A DNA stretch of 64,000 nt, from positions 2,046,001 to 2,110,000 of the forward strand of contig NZ_CP123967.1 in NCBI RefSeq assembly GCF_029917005.1. The letters are read 5' to 3'. The stretch's first letter is position 1. Each line of letters opens with the position of its first letter. The DNA comes from Tessaracoccus lacteus (GTDB lineage: Bacteria; Actinomycetota; Actinomycetes; Propionibacteriales; Propionibacteriaceae). The position numbers were made by a program, and so were the translations under genes. Under the pieces are notes generated by a model that saw only the letters and a program-made list of their open reading frames with translations, ran no database searches and had not been told where the DNA came from. Positions 18,597 through 29,974 of the stretch are shown here, piece after piece.

Positions 18597-18887
18597 CTAG
18601 TCGTGACTGGCATGGTTCAGGATCTGTTCGACCATCGCTCGAACGTGGTCGTCCTGCAGGCGATAGAGGACGTTGCGTCCCTGCCGGTCGCCGGCGGCGA
18701 GGTTTAGGTGGCGCAGGATGCGCAGGTGGTTGGAGACCGAGGCTTGCGACATCGCCAGTTCTGTGACGAGCTCACTGACGGTGGCCGGGGAGTCCAACAG
18801 GCGAGCGAGGATCAGGACGCGCGCCGGCGTCGCCAGGCCGCCCATCACCTCCGCGATGCGCTCGGCTTCGCTGGCATTCAACCTCAT
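18597..18887 (-). CDS. ArsR/SmtB family metalloregulator
   Basis: 96 residues with a winged helix: TPARVLILARLLDSPATVSELV, shown by its core RVLILARLL, and AMSQASVSNHLRILRHLNL. There is a His-rich C-terminus ending ILNHASHD. It lacks a cysteine pair in the recognition helix, so it is not of the CadC/CmtR type; a C-terminal alpha5-type His/Asp site is more likely (Zn, Co or Ni). It is divergent from the SPC-motif P-type ATPase gene, which it presumably represses. Confidence 0.88.
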   Translation of the reverse strand: MRLNASEAERIAEVMGGLATPARVLILARLLDSPATVSELVTELAMSQASVSNHLRILRHLNLAAGDRQGRNVLYRLQDDHVRAMVEQILNHASHD

Positions 18888-18949
18888 GAACCACCACCCC
18901 TCTTCCGGAACGCGGCCTGGATTGATCCAACCAGATTCCGAGCGATCTG

Positions 18950-18983
18950 TGGCAATGCATCATTACATCATGATATGTATAGA
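18950..18983. promoter_or_regulatory. AT-rich divergent promoter/operator for arsR and P-type ATPase
   Basis: Between the divergent ArsR and ATPase genes lies an AT-rich stretch with TGCATCATTACATCATGATATGTAT, an imperfect dyad containing the palindrome ATCATGAT. TATAGA at 18978-18983 could be a -10 box. This is where an ArsR-family repressor should bind. Confidence 0.45.
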
Positions 18984-18985
18984 TC

Positions 18986-21070
18986 ATGAGTGCTGCGCAT
19001 GAAGATCACGAAGACGACTCCCACGGACAGGGCAGGTGGGAGCTGTACTTCGCTATCGCCTCCGGCGTGACCTACATCGCGGGGCTGATCGCTGAGTTCG
19101 GCTTTGGTGCCCCGGAACCGCTGGTGCTGGGCCTGTATCTTGCGACCTACTTCTGTGGGGGCTTCTTCACCGTGCGGGGGGCGTGGGGCTCGATCCGCCG
19201 GGGCCGGTTCGAAGTGGACTTCCTGATGATCGTGGCCGCCGCCGGTGCAGCAGCGGTCGGCAGGCTCTCCGAGGGTGCCGTGCTGTTGTTCCTGTTCAGC
19301 CTCGGACACGCCCTGGAGGAGTACGCGATGGCCCGCGCGACTCGCTCGATCAAGGCGCTGGGCGAGCTCGCACCCCGCACGGCCACGCTCCGCGTCGGCC
19401 CGGACGAGCTTGTTGAGCGTCCGGTGGAAGAGCTTCAGGTGGGCGATGTCGCGGTCGTGCGACCGAACTCGCGGGTACCTGCGGATGGTTTCGTCAGCGT
19501 CGGCAGCACGGCGATCGACCAGTCCGCGGTGACCGGGGAGTCGATCCCGGTGGAGAAGGCTGCAGTGCCCGACGTCGCCAAGGCCCTGGCCAATCCCGAC
19601 GCGATCTCCAGTGGCTCGCGGGTCTTCGCCGGGACGGTGAACGGCCCCGGCGCGTTCGACATGGTGGTGACCGCAGCGGCCGCCGACACCACATTGGCGC
19701 GGGTGGTGAAGCTCGTCACCGAGGCTGACACAGCCCAATCGCCCACCCAGCGGTTCATCAACCGGTTCCAGCGGTTCTATGTGCCCGCGGTCATCCTGGC
19801 CGTGGTCGTGGTGTTGGCGGTCGGGATGATCTGGTCTGCCGAGCCGTTCGGTGACAGCTTCTACCGGGCGATGCTGGTCCTGGTCGCGGCCAGCCCCTGC
19901 GCCTTGGCGATCGCAACCCCAGCAGCTGTGCTGGCGGGGATCGCTCGTGCTGGCCGCGCCGGCGTCCTGGTCAAGGGCGGTGCCCCGCTGGAGACTCTCG
20001 GCAAGGTCGACGCCATGGCCTTCGACAAGACCGGCACCCTCACCTGGGGACACCCCACGGTAACCGACACCATCCCAGCACCAGGCGTCCTCGTCGATGA
20101 ACTCAATGCGATCGCCCTGGCTACCGAGACGTTGAGCGACCACCCGTTGGCGACTGCCATCGTCCGCGATCTCACCGAACTGGTCGGAGCGAACGCGCGC
20201 CGCGTGGCGACCGACCTCGAGGCCGTCACGGGCCGTGGCATCCGCGCGACGGTGGATGGTGAGATCGTCCTGGTGGGCAGCGTCCGGATGATGGCCGAGG
20301 CCGATCACGAGCTGCCGGTCGAGGTCAAGGCCTCGGTCGATCAACTCCAGGCCGAGGGCCGCACCACCATGGTGGTCACCCATGGCGCCCGCGTGCTCGG
20401 CGTGATCGGTGTGATGGACGCGCCCAAAGCCGAAGCCCGCCAGACGCTCGACGTCCTGCGCGAGTCCGGCATCGGGGAACTGGTCCTTATCTCGGGGGAC
20501 AACCAGGCGGTCGCCGACGCCGTGGGCCGCTCGGTCGGGATCGACCGGGCCATGGGTGAGTTGTTGCCCGAGGACAAGGTGGTCGCGATCCGCAACCTCA
20601 CCGAAGGTGGTCGCACCACGGCGATGGTGGGCGACGGTGTGAACGATGCCCCCGCGATGGCCAGCGCGAGCCTGGGCATCGCGATGGGCGCTGCCGGGTC
20701 GGCGGTCGCCCTGGAGACCGCCGACATCGCTCTGATGGCCGACGACCTCGGACGGGTACCGTTCATGGTGCGACTCGGTCGAGCAACCTCCCGGCTCATC
20801 CGGCAGAACCTCATCGCAGCCCTCGCCATCGTCGCGTTCCTCGTGCCGGCCAGCCTGCTCGGGCTAGCGATGGGTCCGATCGTGTTCATCCACGAAGGCT
20901 CGACCATCCTCGTCGTCCTCAACGCCCTGCGACTGCTGCGGTTCGACCACAACCGCGACCACCACGGCATCACCCACGAAGACCGTCCGGCCGGACGTGC
21001 AGGATCGGCTGCTCCACGGCAGGAACTCGCCGGCCGCACCCAGACCGAGTTGGACGGGCGAGTGGAGTGA
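18986..21070 (+). CDS. Heavy-metal P-type ATPase with SPC motif (P1B-4-like)
   Basis: 694 residues. The N-terminus is His/Asp-rich (HEDHEDDSHG). Landmarks are TGESIPVEK, the membrane motif AASPCALAIATP near residue 302, FDKTGTLTWGHP, SDHPLA and GDGVNDAPAMA, with a last-helix HEGSTILVVLNALRLL. SPC plus HEGST places it with P1B-4 exporters (Co, Zn, Fe or Cd). The divergent ArsR gene should control it. The stop overlaps the start of the methyltransferase gene. Confidence 0.92.
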   Translation: MSAAHEDHEDDSHGQGRWELYFAIASGVTYIAGLIAEFGFGAPEPLVLGLYLATYFCGGFFTVRGAWGSIRRGRFEVDFLMIVAAAGAAAVGRLSEGAVLLFLFSLGHALEEYAMARATRSIKALGELAPRTATLRVGPDELVERPVEELQVGDVAVVRPNSRVPADGFVSVGSTAIDQSAVTGESIPVEKAAVPDVAKALANPDAISSGSRVFAGTVNGPGAFDMVVTAAAADTTLARVVKLVTEADTAQSPTQRFINRFQRFYVPAVILAVVVVLAVGMIWSAEPFGDSFYRAMLVLVAASPCALAIATPAAVLAGIARAGRAGVLVKGGAPLETLGKVDAMAFDKTGTLTWGHPTVTDTIPAPGVLVDELNAIALATETLSDHPLATAIVRDLTELVGANARRVATDLEAVTGRGIRATVDGEIVLVGSVRMMAEADHELPVEVKASVDQLQAEGRTTMVVTHGARVLGVIGVMDAPKAEARQTLDVLRESGIGELVLISGDNQAVADAVGRSVGIDRAMGELLPEDKVVAIRNLTEGGRTTAMVGDGVNDAPAMASASLGIAMGAAGSAVALETADIALMADDLGRVPFMVRLGRATSRLIRQNLIAALAIVAFLVPASLLGLAMGPIVFIHEGSTILVVLNALRLLRFDHNRDHHGITHEDRPAGRAGSAAPRQELAGRTQTELDGRVE

Positions 21071-21696
21071 CGGCCCTGAACGGCTGGATCGCGCTGGCCT
21101 TGTACCTGATCGGTCTCGGTCTGGCGTTCGGCTTTCGAGCGGTGGTTCACCTGCGCCGCAACGGAGATACGGGGTTCCGACTCAAAGCAGGTGCGGCGGG
21201 CTCCGCCCAATGGTGGGGGAAGCTGCTGTTCGCGGTCGCGCTACTGCTCGGACTGGCAGGCCCGGTGACGCAGATCGTCGGCATCGGACGCCTGACCATC
21301 CCCGGCGGCACGATCGTGGAAGGGATCGGGCTGGTCCTTGCACTGCTCGGGATGAGGACGTTGCTGCGGGCGCAGCGGGAGATGGGCGCTTCCTGGCGGG
21401 TTGGCGTCGACCCGGAGGAGCACACCGAGATGGTGACCGATGGGACCTTCGCGATGGTGCGCAACCCGGTGTTCTCCGGGATGGCTGTGTCAAGCGTCGG
21501 GTTGTTCCTGCTGGCCCCGACGATCGCCTCGTTGACGGCGACGGTCGTGCTGCTCGCCGCCATCCAGGTGCAAGTCCGGGCGGTCGAGGAGCCCTACCTG
21601 CGCGCCGCCCACGGCGACGCCTACCGCGACTACGCCGCTAGGGTCGGCAGGTTCGTCCCAAGAATGGGGCGAACCTTTCGCCAGCCCCCTCGGTAG
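21067..21696 (+). CDS. Isoprenylcysteine carboxyl methyltransferase (ICMT) family protein
   Basis: 209 residues with four or five membrane helices. The C-terminal signature is VRNPVFSGM, then VRAVEEPYLRAAHGDAYRDYA (core EEPYLRAAHGDAYRDYA), typical of ICMT/PEMT-like methyltransferases. Bacterial members methylate unknown lipids or small molecules. GTG start overlapping the ATPase stop, so it is co-translated with the metal pump; a link to metal resistance is only contextual. Confidence 0.82.
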   Translation: MTALNGWIALALYLIGLGLAFGFRAVVHLRRNGDTGFRLKAGAAGSAQWWGKLLFAVALLLGLAGPVTQIVGIGRLTIPGGTIVEGIGLVLALLGMRTLLRAQREMGASWRVGVDPEEHTEMVTDGTFAMVRNPVFSGMAVSSVGLFLLAPTIASLTATVVLLAAIQVQVRAVEEPYLRAAHGDAYRDYAARVGRFVPRMGRTFRQPPR

Positions 21697-21740
21697 CCGG
21701 AATCGGCCGGGTCGAGGACATGGGACGCGCGTGGCAGCTT

Positions 21741-22400
21741 TTAGCGCCGAACTGCGAACCCGAGCAGCAGGAGGCCGAGCAGGCTGGTCGCGGCCAGAAG
21801 GCCGGCGGTCCATGTGCCGAGAGTGACAGCCGGGGTCAGTCCGGTGCGTAGTGGGATGGTGGTGACGCGGGCGCCGGCGGTGTCGGCGGGAAGGTCGTCG
21901 AGGAGGGTGCCGTCGGGGGCGAAGGCTTGGCTGGTGCCGGTCGTGGAGACGTTGACGACGCTTCGGCCGGTTTCGATTGCTCGCATCCGGGCGAAGGCGG
22001 CCTGTTGCAGGTTCTCGTCGGTGCCGCGGAAGTCGCCGTTGTTGGATTGGAGCAGGTATAGCTGAGCCCCGTCCTGGGCGCCCTGCCAGATGACGTCATC
22101 AAAGATGACGTCGAAGCAGATCGCCAATCCCACCCCGACCCCGTTCAGGCTGACATACGGGGAGTTGGTGCCGGGAGTGTACTCGCGTCCGATCAGGCCG
22201 ATCAGGTCCGGAGCGATGCGCTGGTAGAACCAGCGGTCGGGCACATACTCGCCGAACGGCACCGGATTCGCCTTGTCGAACAGCTGGACTTCGCCGCCGG
22301 TGGCCGGCCAGAGCAGGGAGGTGTTGTAGGTGTTCTCCCCGCGGCGGGTTGCAGCGTTCACCAGCAAGGGCGCCGAAACCCGGTGGGACAGCTCATCGAG
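21741..22400 (-). pseudogene. lnt: Apolipoprotein N-acyltransferase (Lnt) C-terminal remnant
   Basis: The frame holds the second half of the Lnt nitrilase-like domain: NTSLLWPATGGEV, FDKANPVPFGEYVP (catalytic Lys) and VGLAICFDVIF (catalytic Cys), ending with one membrane helix. The N-terminal membrane block and the part with the catalytic Glu are missing; sequence upstream of about 22400 no longer reads as Lnt. Full proteins have about 500 residues or more. It is therefore inactive. Confidence 0.8.
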
Positions 22401-22568
22401 CGCGGTAAAGGGCCTCCTGCAAGCGTCTTCGTGGTCAGGTGGTCAAACTCCATCAGGCACGTGATCTCGCGTCAACCCTCAATCGCTGCGAGTAGTGCCG
22501 TCGTCGGACAGAGCGCAGCGGCACGCTTCGGCCACTAGCTAGACTCGTCGACAACCCGAGGAGCGAGC

Positions 22569-23048
22569 ATGAGATCACAACGCCGTGGCGCCGCAGGCGC
22601 CGCCGCGTTGATGCTCATCGGTGCGAGCAATCTCGCTGCTGGTGTCAGGTCGGTGAACATCGCCGATACAGCCTGCATGCCCCAGGTGCCCCTGATCGCG
22701 CCGTTCGGCGTCCACCTCGATCTGTTGGTCGAGTCCGAGCTGTGCCCAGAGCACAGCTACCTGCCAGGGCTGAACTTCGGACGCTTCGCGCAGTCCTTTG
22801 TGGTGCTCTCGGCAACCACCTTGATCGCCGGCCTGGTCAGTCTGCTGCTCGGGCTCGGCGTGGGACTCTACGCCCGCCAGGCAGCAAAGACGGCCCGCGA
22901 CTGGCTCCGGACACGCCTAAGTGATGCCAGGCCGGCCACCCTCCACGTACCTGCCCACGTTGCCGTCACGGCCCTCGTGGTGGCCACCCCCGGACGTCGC
23001 CCCTATCACCCGCTTCAACGCCGAGGCCCACCCGCCCTGTCCTGCTGA
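22569..23048 (+). CDS. Hypothetical membrane protein
   Basis: 159 residues, not recognised. An N-terminal helix (AAGAAALMLIGASNLAAGV), a loop with two cysteines (TACMPQ and ESELCPEH) and a second helix (TTLIAGLVSLLLGLGVGLYA) are visible. GAGGAG lies just upstream of the ATG. The last 50 residues are Pro/Arg-rich and may not be authentic. The two loop cysteines and the neighbouring VKOR and DsbA genes suggest an oxidised extracytoplasmic loop. Confidence 0.6.
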   Translation: MRSQRRGAAGAAALMLIGASNLAAGVRSVNIADTACMPQVPLIAPFGVHLDLLVESELCPEHSYLPGLNFGRFAQSFVVLSATTLIAGLVSLLLGLGVGLYARQAAKTARDWLRTRLSDARPATLHVPAHVAVTALVVATPGRRPYHPLQRRGPPALSC

Positions 23049-23129
23049 TCGACTCAACTCGCACCCGTGCGCAGACGAGCGCCCTTTCGGTGAACGCCGA
23101 GGTCCTGGTGCTCGGCGCGGCGCTGCGGT

Positions 23130-23792
23130 GTGTCCGAACGACGACAGACAGGTCCAACCACCTTGACCACATCAGACGACCTTTTGGAGCGCATCCACCG
23201 TTTCAGACAGACCGACAGGTGGATCTTCTCCACCATGCTCTTCTCGGCCTGCCTCAGCCTGTACGCCTCCTTCGTCCTGTCAACCGACGCCGTCCGGCTA
23301 GCGGCCAACCCCAAAGTCGGACTCCCATGCAACCTCAACGAGGTCATCAACTGCAGCGCAGTCGCCAGATCCTGGCAGGCCGGACTGTTCGGATTCCCGA
23401 ACGCGTTCCTCGGCCTGATGGCCGAGCCCGTAGTCATCACCATCGCGGTCGCCAGCCTCGCCGGCGTCAGGTTTCCGCGAGGCTTCATGCTCGCCGCCCA
23501 GATCGTCTATGGCCTGGGCTTCGTGTTCGCCTACTGGCTGTTCTTTGAGTCCACTTTTGTCATCGGGGCGCTGTGCCCCTGGTGCCTGTTGGTGACTGTG
23601 TCCACCACCTTGGTGTTCGCATCACTCACCCACGTCAACCTGCGCGACAACAACCTGTTCCTCCCAACGAGCCTGCACAAGACCTTGACCAAAGGGCTTC
23701 GCCTGGGAGTCGACAACCTGCTCGTCGTGCTCTGGCTCGGAGCGATCACCACCTTGGTGCTCGCCAAATACGGTCCAGCCCTCTTCGGGTAA
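23130..23792 (+). CDS. Vitamin K epoxide reductase (VKOR) family protein
   Basis: 220 residues with four or five helices. It has the loop cysteines in LPCNLNEVINCS and the active-site CPWC in GALCPWCLLV. Bacterial VKOR re-oxidises DsbA-type proteins using quinones, and a DsbA-like gene follows 86 bases downstream. The start is uncertain: GTG at 23130, or TTG at 23163. Confidence 0.88.
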   Translation: MSERRQTGPTTLTTSDDLLERIHRFRQTDRWIFSTMLFSACLSLYASFVLSTDAVRLAANPKVGLPCNLNEVINCSAVARSWQAGLFGFPNAFLGLMAEPVVITIAVASLAGVRFPRGFMLAAQIVYGLGFVFAYWLFFESTFVIGALCPWCLLVTVSTTLVFASLTHVNLRDNNLFLPTSLHKTLTKGLRLGVDNLLVVLWLGAITTLVLAKYGPALFG

Positions 23793-23878
23793 GGACCCCA
23801 ACCAAACGACCTGCCCACACACCGCGTCGCCGCCAGTCAGCACGCGTCCTACCCACATCTTCCGGCAAGGAGCCCTAC

Positions 23879-24607
23879 ATGCCCAGCAATCAGAAGCCCA
23901 AGAAGCCAATCGTCGACGAACGCCCCGAACCAGGGGAACGTGGCGCCCGAAGAACCATCATCTTGATCTGCGCGGTGCTGGTGATCTCGGTGGTCATCTT
24001 CGGCATCATCCAAGCCAGTCGCCAGCCCGCCGCCGTCGTCGAGCCGTCCACACCCGTCCCCACCGAAACCTCCGGCGCGCTCGTGGTACGCGAAGACTCC
24101 CGCCGACTCAACGACGCGCCAGATGCCACTGTGACCTTCGTAGAGTTCCTGGACTTCGAGTGCGAGGCCTGCGCCGCGGTCTTCCCGGCGATCGAGCAAC
24201 TCCGGCAGACCTACGGCGATCGAGTGTCCTTTGTCATCCGGTACTTCCCGCTACCCAGCCACTTCAACAGCGAACGCGCGGCCAGAGCGGTCGAAGCCGC
24301 CGCTCAGCAAGGAGAACTTGAAGCGATGTACACCAAGATGTACCAGACCCAGACCGAGTGGGGTGAACAGCAGATACCCAAAGACGACCTGTTCCGCCAG
24401 TACGCCCAAGAACTCGGCCTCGACCTTGAGCAATGGGACGCCGCGTACAACTCTGAGGCCACGCTCCAGTTCATCCGCAACGACTTCAACGACGGTGTGG
24501 CCCTGGGCGTGACTGGTACGCCAACCTTCTTCCTCAATGGAGAGTTGATCAGTCCTGAGACCCTTGATGACCTCACCACCATGCTCGACCAGGCGCTCGC
24601 TGAGTAG
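23879..24607 (+). CDS. DsbA family thiol oxidoreductase, membrane-anchored
   Basis: 242 residues. One N-terminal anchor helix (TIILICAVLVISVVIFGII) is followed by a thioredoxin-fold domain of DsbA type with the active site CEAC in FLDFECEACAAVFP and a cis-Pro loop GVTGTPTFFLNG. AAGGAG precedes the ATG. It acts outside the membrane, forming disulfides, and VKOR just upstream should recycle it. Confidence 0.9.
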   Translation: MPSNQKPKKPIVDERPEPGERGARRTIILICAVLVISVVIFGIIQASRQPAAVVEPSTPVPTETSGALVVREDSRRLNDAPDATVTFVEFLDFECEACAAVFPAIEQLRQTYGDRVSFVIRYFPLPSHFNSERAARAVEAAAQQGELEAMYTKMYQTQTEWGEQQIPKDDLFRQYAQELGLDLEQWDAAYNSEATLQFIRNDFNDGVALGVTGTPTFFLNGELISPETLDDLTTMLDQALAE

Positions 24608-24633
24608 ACCGCTGCGGGTGCGGTACTGCCTAC

Positions 24634-25557
24634 ATGTCTGAGCCACTGCGGGTCGGCAGCGACTACTGGCCGGTTTGGGCATGCACGTACGCCGGCTCTC
24701 GCCCCATCGGCCCCGCGGCTCTCGATTGTGTCAGAGTCATCGTGATCCGTAGTGGTAGCGCACTCCTCGTTGGCGAGTTGGGGCAAAGGCTTGTGAAGAC
24801 GGGGGATGTGGTCCTCCTTGCAGCAAACGTCCTGTGCGGAAGCGAGCCTGAGGGCCACATCACCTTGACCACGATCCATGCGGATACGGACTATGTGATC
24901 GATCAGGTCTACTGGCAGCACGCTGGGCTCGTGCGGGATCGGCTTGATGCTCAGGACTTCGCGGCGACCATCTACGCCGAGCCAGCGCAGGTTCTCAGCC
25001 TCGGTGAAAGGCAGGCCGAGGCACTCACAACTTGGCTCGACGAGATGGTCGCGCTGAGCGCCGAGCGGCCCGTTGCTCGCTACTTCTTCCGGATGCAGGC
25101 CCTGTGGTTTTCCATAGCACACGTCATTGCCCCGTTCATCAAGGCGTCCCCGGTGCGGATATCAGCCGCCCGGCCGAGTCATGTCCGGCCAACCTTGCCG
25201 AGGGAACGACGGTTCGCTCCCATCAGGGAGGAGGCCCGCAGAGTTGCTGAGCTGTTGCGGACATCACCCGAGCGGCGATGGACTCTCGCCGCTTTGGCCA
25301 TGGAAGTACACTTGTCGGCTGCTCAGCTAGGCAGGGTGTTCGTCGACGCCTTTGGCAAGACACCGCTCGCGTTCCTAACGATGGTGCGAGCCGAACGCTT
25401 GGCAAGGTACCTGCGCGAGACGGACCTCACTGTCACCGAGGCAATGTGGCGGGTCGGATGGCGCAGCCGAAGTCACGGCACGGAACTGTTCCGTCAGTAC
25501 GTCGGACTGACGCCGGGTGCCTACCGACGACGCCAAGGGTCGTGTGGGCGCAACTGA
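24634..25557 (+). CDS. AraC family transcriptional regulator
   Basis: 307 residues. An N-terminal cupin-like sensing half is followed by two AraC helix-turn-helix units in the last 100 residues: WTLAALAMEVHLSAAQLGRVF (core LAMEVHLSAAQLGRVF) and TVTEAMWRVGWRSRSHGTELF (core AMWRVGWRSRSHGTELF), ending with the PGAYRRRQG signature. The effector is unknown. It is the last gene before the ArdC/prim-pol block. Confidence 0.88.
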   Translation: MSEPLRVGSDYWPVWACTYAGSRPIGPAALDCVRVIVIRSGSALLVGELGQRLVKTGDVVLLAANVLCGSEPEGHITLTTIHADTDYVIDQVYWQHAGLVRDRLDAQDFAATIYAEPAQVLSLGERQAEALTTWLDEMVALSAERPVARYFFRMQALWFSIAHVIAPFIKASPVRISAARPSHVRPTLPRERRFAPIREEARRVAELLRTSPERRWTLAALAMEVHLSAAQLGRVFVDAFGKTPLAFLTMVRAERLARYLRETDLTVTEAMWRVGWRSRSHGTELFRQYVGLTPGAYRRRQGSCGRN

Positions 25558-25776
25558 TGTACCCGATCTCGTCGTGTTCAGTGCCCGATTTCGGGACGTC
25601 TGTCTTCCCTAGGCCTCTCATAGCCGGTCGGTGATGTAGTCCGGTAGGGACTCGTCAGGTTCGTGTTGTCGCCTGGCGGTCTTGGTCGCACCCCTGGCCC
25701 GCCGTGCTTCTTGATGTTCCTGGCGTACCTCACGGTCACCGACGATCGGGTGATCTCGGCGGAGGGAAGGTCCAGG

Positions 25777-26331
25777 ATGACTGCGACGGAGGAAGTACGA
25801 GCCAAGCGGGACGCGAAGCTCGATGAGCTGCACGAGAAGCTGACTGGCGCGGTGGAGACGCTGGTCTCCGGGCGGGACTGGGCCCGCGCGTTGGCGTTCG
25901 CGGCCCGGTTCCGATCGCGCTCGTTCAACAACACGCTGCTGATCTGGGTTCAGCACGAGGCTGCGTTCGAGGCTGGCCGGGTGCCCGGGCCGGTGCCGTC
26001 GTATGTGGCTGGGTATCGGCAGTGGCAGCAGCTTGGCCAGCAGGTGCAGAAGGGCCAGCCGGGTTACATGATCTTCGCTCCGGTGACCGGCCGGTTCGCC
26101 TCGTCGAATCCTGGTGATCCGTCGTCGTGGCGTCGTTTGGGTCCGCGCGAGAAGCACAAGGTCAACGAGGTAGTGCGCACGAAGATGGTGGGCGCTCGGC
26201 CCGCCTATGTGTGGGACGTGACGCAGACCGAGGGCGATCCGATCCCTGAGCCACCCGCACCGAAGCTGCTGGACGGCGAAGCCCCGCAGGGACTGTGGGA
26301 TGGCCTGGCCATGCAGGTCGAAGCGTTGGGG
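25777..26331 (+). pseudogene. ardC: ArdC antirestriction protein, 5' part (interrupted by IS3)
   Basis: The first 185 residues of an ArdC-type protein: RSRSFNNTLLIWVQHEAAFE (core FNNTLLIWVQ), then YRQWQQLGQQVQKGQPGYMIFAP (core LGQQVQKGQPGYMIFAP), the ssDNA-binding N-terminal domain. GGAGGGAAGG precedes the ATG. The gene runs into an IS3 copy at 26332, and the middle, with the zinc-metallopeptidase-like motif, is missing. The 3' part resumes at 28681. ArdC normally protects incoming conjugative DNA. Confidence 0.82.
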
Positions 26332-26382
26332 TGAAGCGTGCCGGGTTCGGTGGAGGCTCTCAACTCACGGAGGATGAGAGTC

Positions 26383-28629
<2,247 letters not shown>

Positions 28630-28680
28630 GACTCTCATCCTCCGTGAGTTGAGAGCCTCCACCGAACCCGGCACGCTTCA

Positions 28681-29048
28681 ACCCCAAGGATGAGGACGCT
28701 CGCCAGCACCGGGGTGTTCGGGAGGTGGAGGCCGAGAGCGTGGCGTTGATGGTCGGTGCTGCGCACGGTTTGGATACCAGTGGTTACACGATTCCGTATG
28801 TGGCGGGGTGGGCGTCGTCGGTCAAGGACGCTGAACCGGCGGAGGTCGTCAAGGCGACCGGTGAGCGGGTGCGGAGGACGGCGCTGGGCATCCTCGACCA
28901 GCTGGACACGTTCCAGGTCGCCGATGGCACGCCGCCTGGTCTTGCGCGTGATGTTCCCACTGCGGAGCCGAAGGCGCTGCATGTGCCGCCGCCGTCGGAG
29001 CATCGGCCGGCGGCGAGGGTGCCGGTGGTGGCGGGTCGGGGGTTGTGA
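28681..29048 (+). pseudogene. ardC: ArdC antirestriction protein, 3' part
   Basis: After the IS pair the frame reads REVEAESVALMVGAAHGLDT and PYVAGWASSV, the conserved C-terminal region of ArdC. The central part between VEALG (26330) and HRGVREVEAE, about 70 residues in full-length relatives by memory, is missing. So the gene is not just interrupted but has a deletion. Its stop overlaps the start of the prim-pol gene. Confidence 0.8.
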
Positions 29049-29974
29049 TGCCTGCGCGTGCCGACTTCACCAGGGCGTTGTTGCGTGCCAGTGGTGCTTC
29101 GACGCTGGCGGCGTCGGCCCGGCATCTCGCGCAGGTGGGGGTGCCGGTGTTCCCCTGCCAGCCGCGCGGGAAGCGTCCGCTCACGACGCGGGGGTTCCAC
29201 GATGCCACCACCGACATCGGTCGCGTCGAGGCGTGGTGGTCGCGGACTCCGGAGGCGAACCTGGGTGTCCCGACTGGCGCGGTGTCGGGGATGGTCGTGG
29301 TGGATGTGGACGTGCATGGCCCGGTTGATGGGCGGCAAGCGTTCGCCCGCGCCGAGCGAGCCGGGCTCGTCGATGGCTGGGGTCTGCTGGTGGAGACCCC
29401 GACGGGTGGCCTGCACGCCTACTTCGCTGCGACGGCGGGGGTCGAGCAGCGGTCATGGCAGGCCGCTCGCGCTGGGGTGGACTCCCGGGGTGATGGCGGG
29501 TACATCATCGTGTCGCCCTCGGTTCGCATCGTCGGCGGTGTCCCGATCCGCTACGAGGTCGTCAATGTCGGCGACCAGCCTGCCGCTGCGCTGGACTCGC
29601 GTCGGCTGCGGGACTTCCTCGATCCACGTCCGGGACCGGTCGTGCGGCAGGGTCGTGGGTTGGTGCGGTTGGCGGATATGAACCGGCTGGCGTTCTGGGT
29701 CGCTGGGCGTGGTGAGGGTGAGCGGAACCGGGGGCTGTTCTGGGCCGCGTGCCGCTTGGCCGAGAGTGATGTCTCTGCCTCGGATGCGCTCGATGTCCTC
29801 AGCGCAGCCGCCAGCCAGGCCGGGCTGGGCGAACGCGAGATCGCCACCACGGTGCGCTCCGCCTACCGGATCGCGCACCCCGCGCCCGAAGCCGGTGGCC
29901 CCGGCCTCGGTGGCGGCGCCTGGTTCGAGCGAGCCAACGCCCCGAACCCAGGCATGGGTGGGCGGAGGCTGTGA
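29048..29974 (+). CDS. Bifunctional DNA primase/polymerase (prim-pol)
   Basis: 308 residues. The prim-pol N-terminal domain is clear: VPVFPCQPRGKRPLTTRGFHDAT (core FPCQPRGKRPLTTRGFHDAT), the catalytic acidic motif VVVDVDVHG, and GGLHAYF with the active-site His. A helical C-terminal domain like those of plasmid primases follows (RNRGLFWAACRLAE). It primes DNA synthesis on mobile elements. ATG at 29048 overlaps the ardC stop; the next gene overlaps its own stop. Confidence 0.88.
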   Translation: MPARADFTRALLRASGASTLAASARHLAQVGVPVFPCQPRGKRPLTTRGFHDATTDIGRVEAWWSRTPEANLGVPTGAVSGMVVVDVDVHGPVDGRQAFARAERAGLVDGWGLLVETPTGGLHAYFAATAGVEQRSWQAARAGVDSRGDGGYIIVSPSVRIVGGVPIRYEVVNVGDQPAAALDSRRLRDFLDPRPGPVVRQGRGLVRLADMNRLAFWVAGRGEGERNRGLFWAACRLAESDVSASDALDVLSAAASQAGLGEREIATTVRSAYRIAHPAPEAGGPGLGGGAWFERANAPNPGMGGRRL

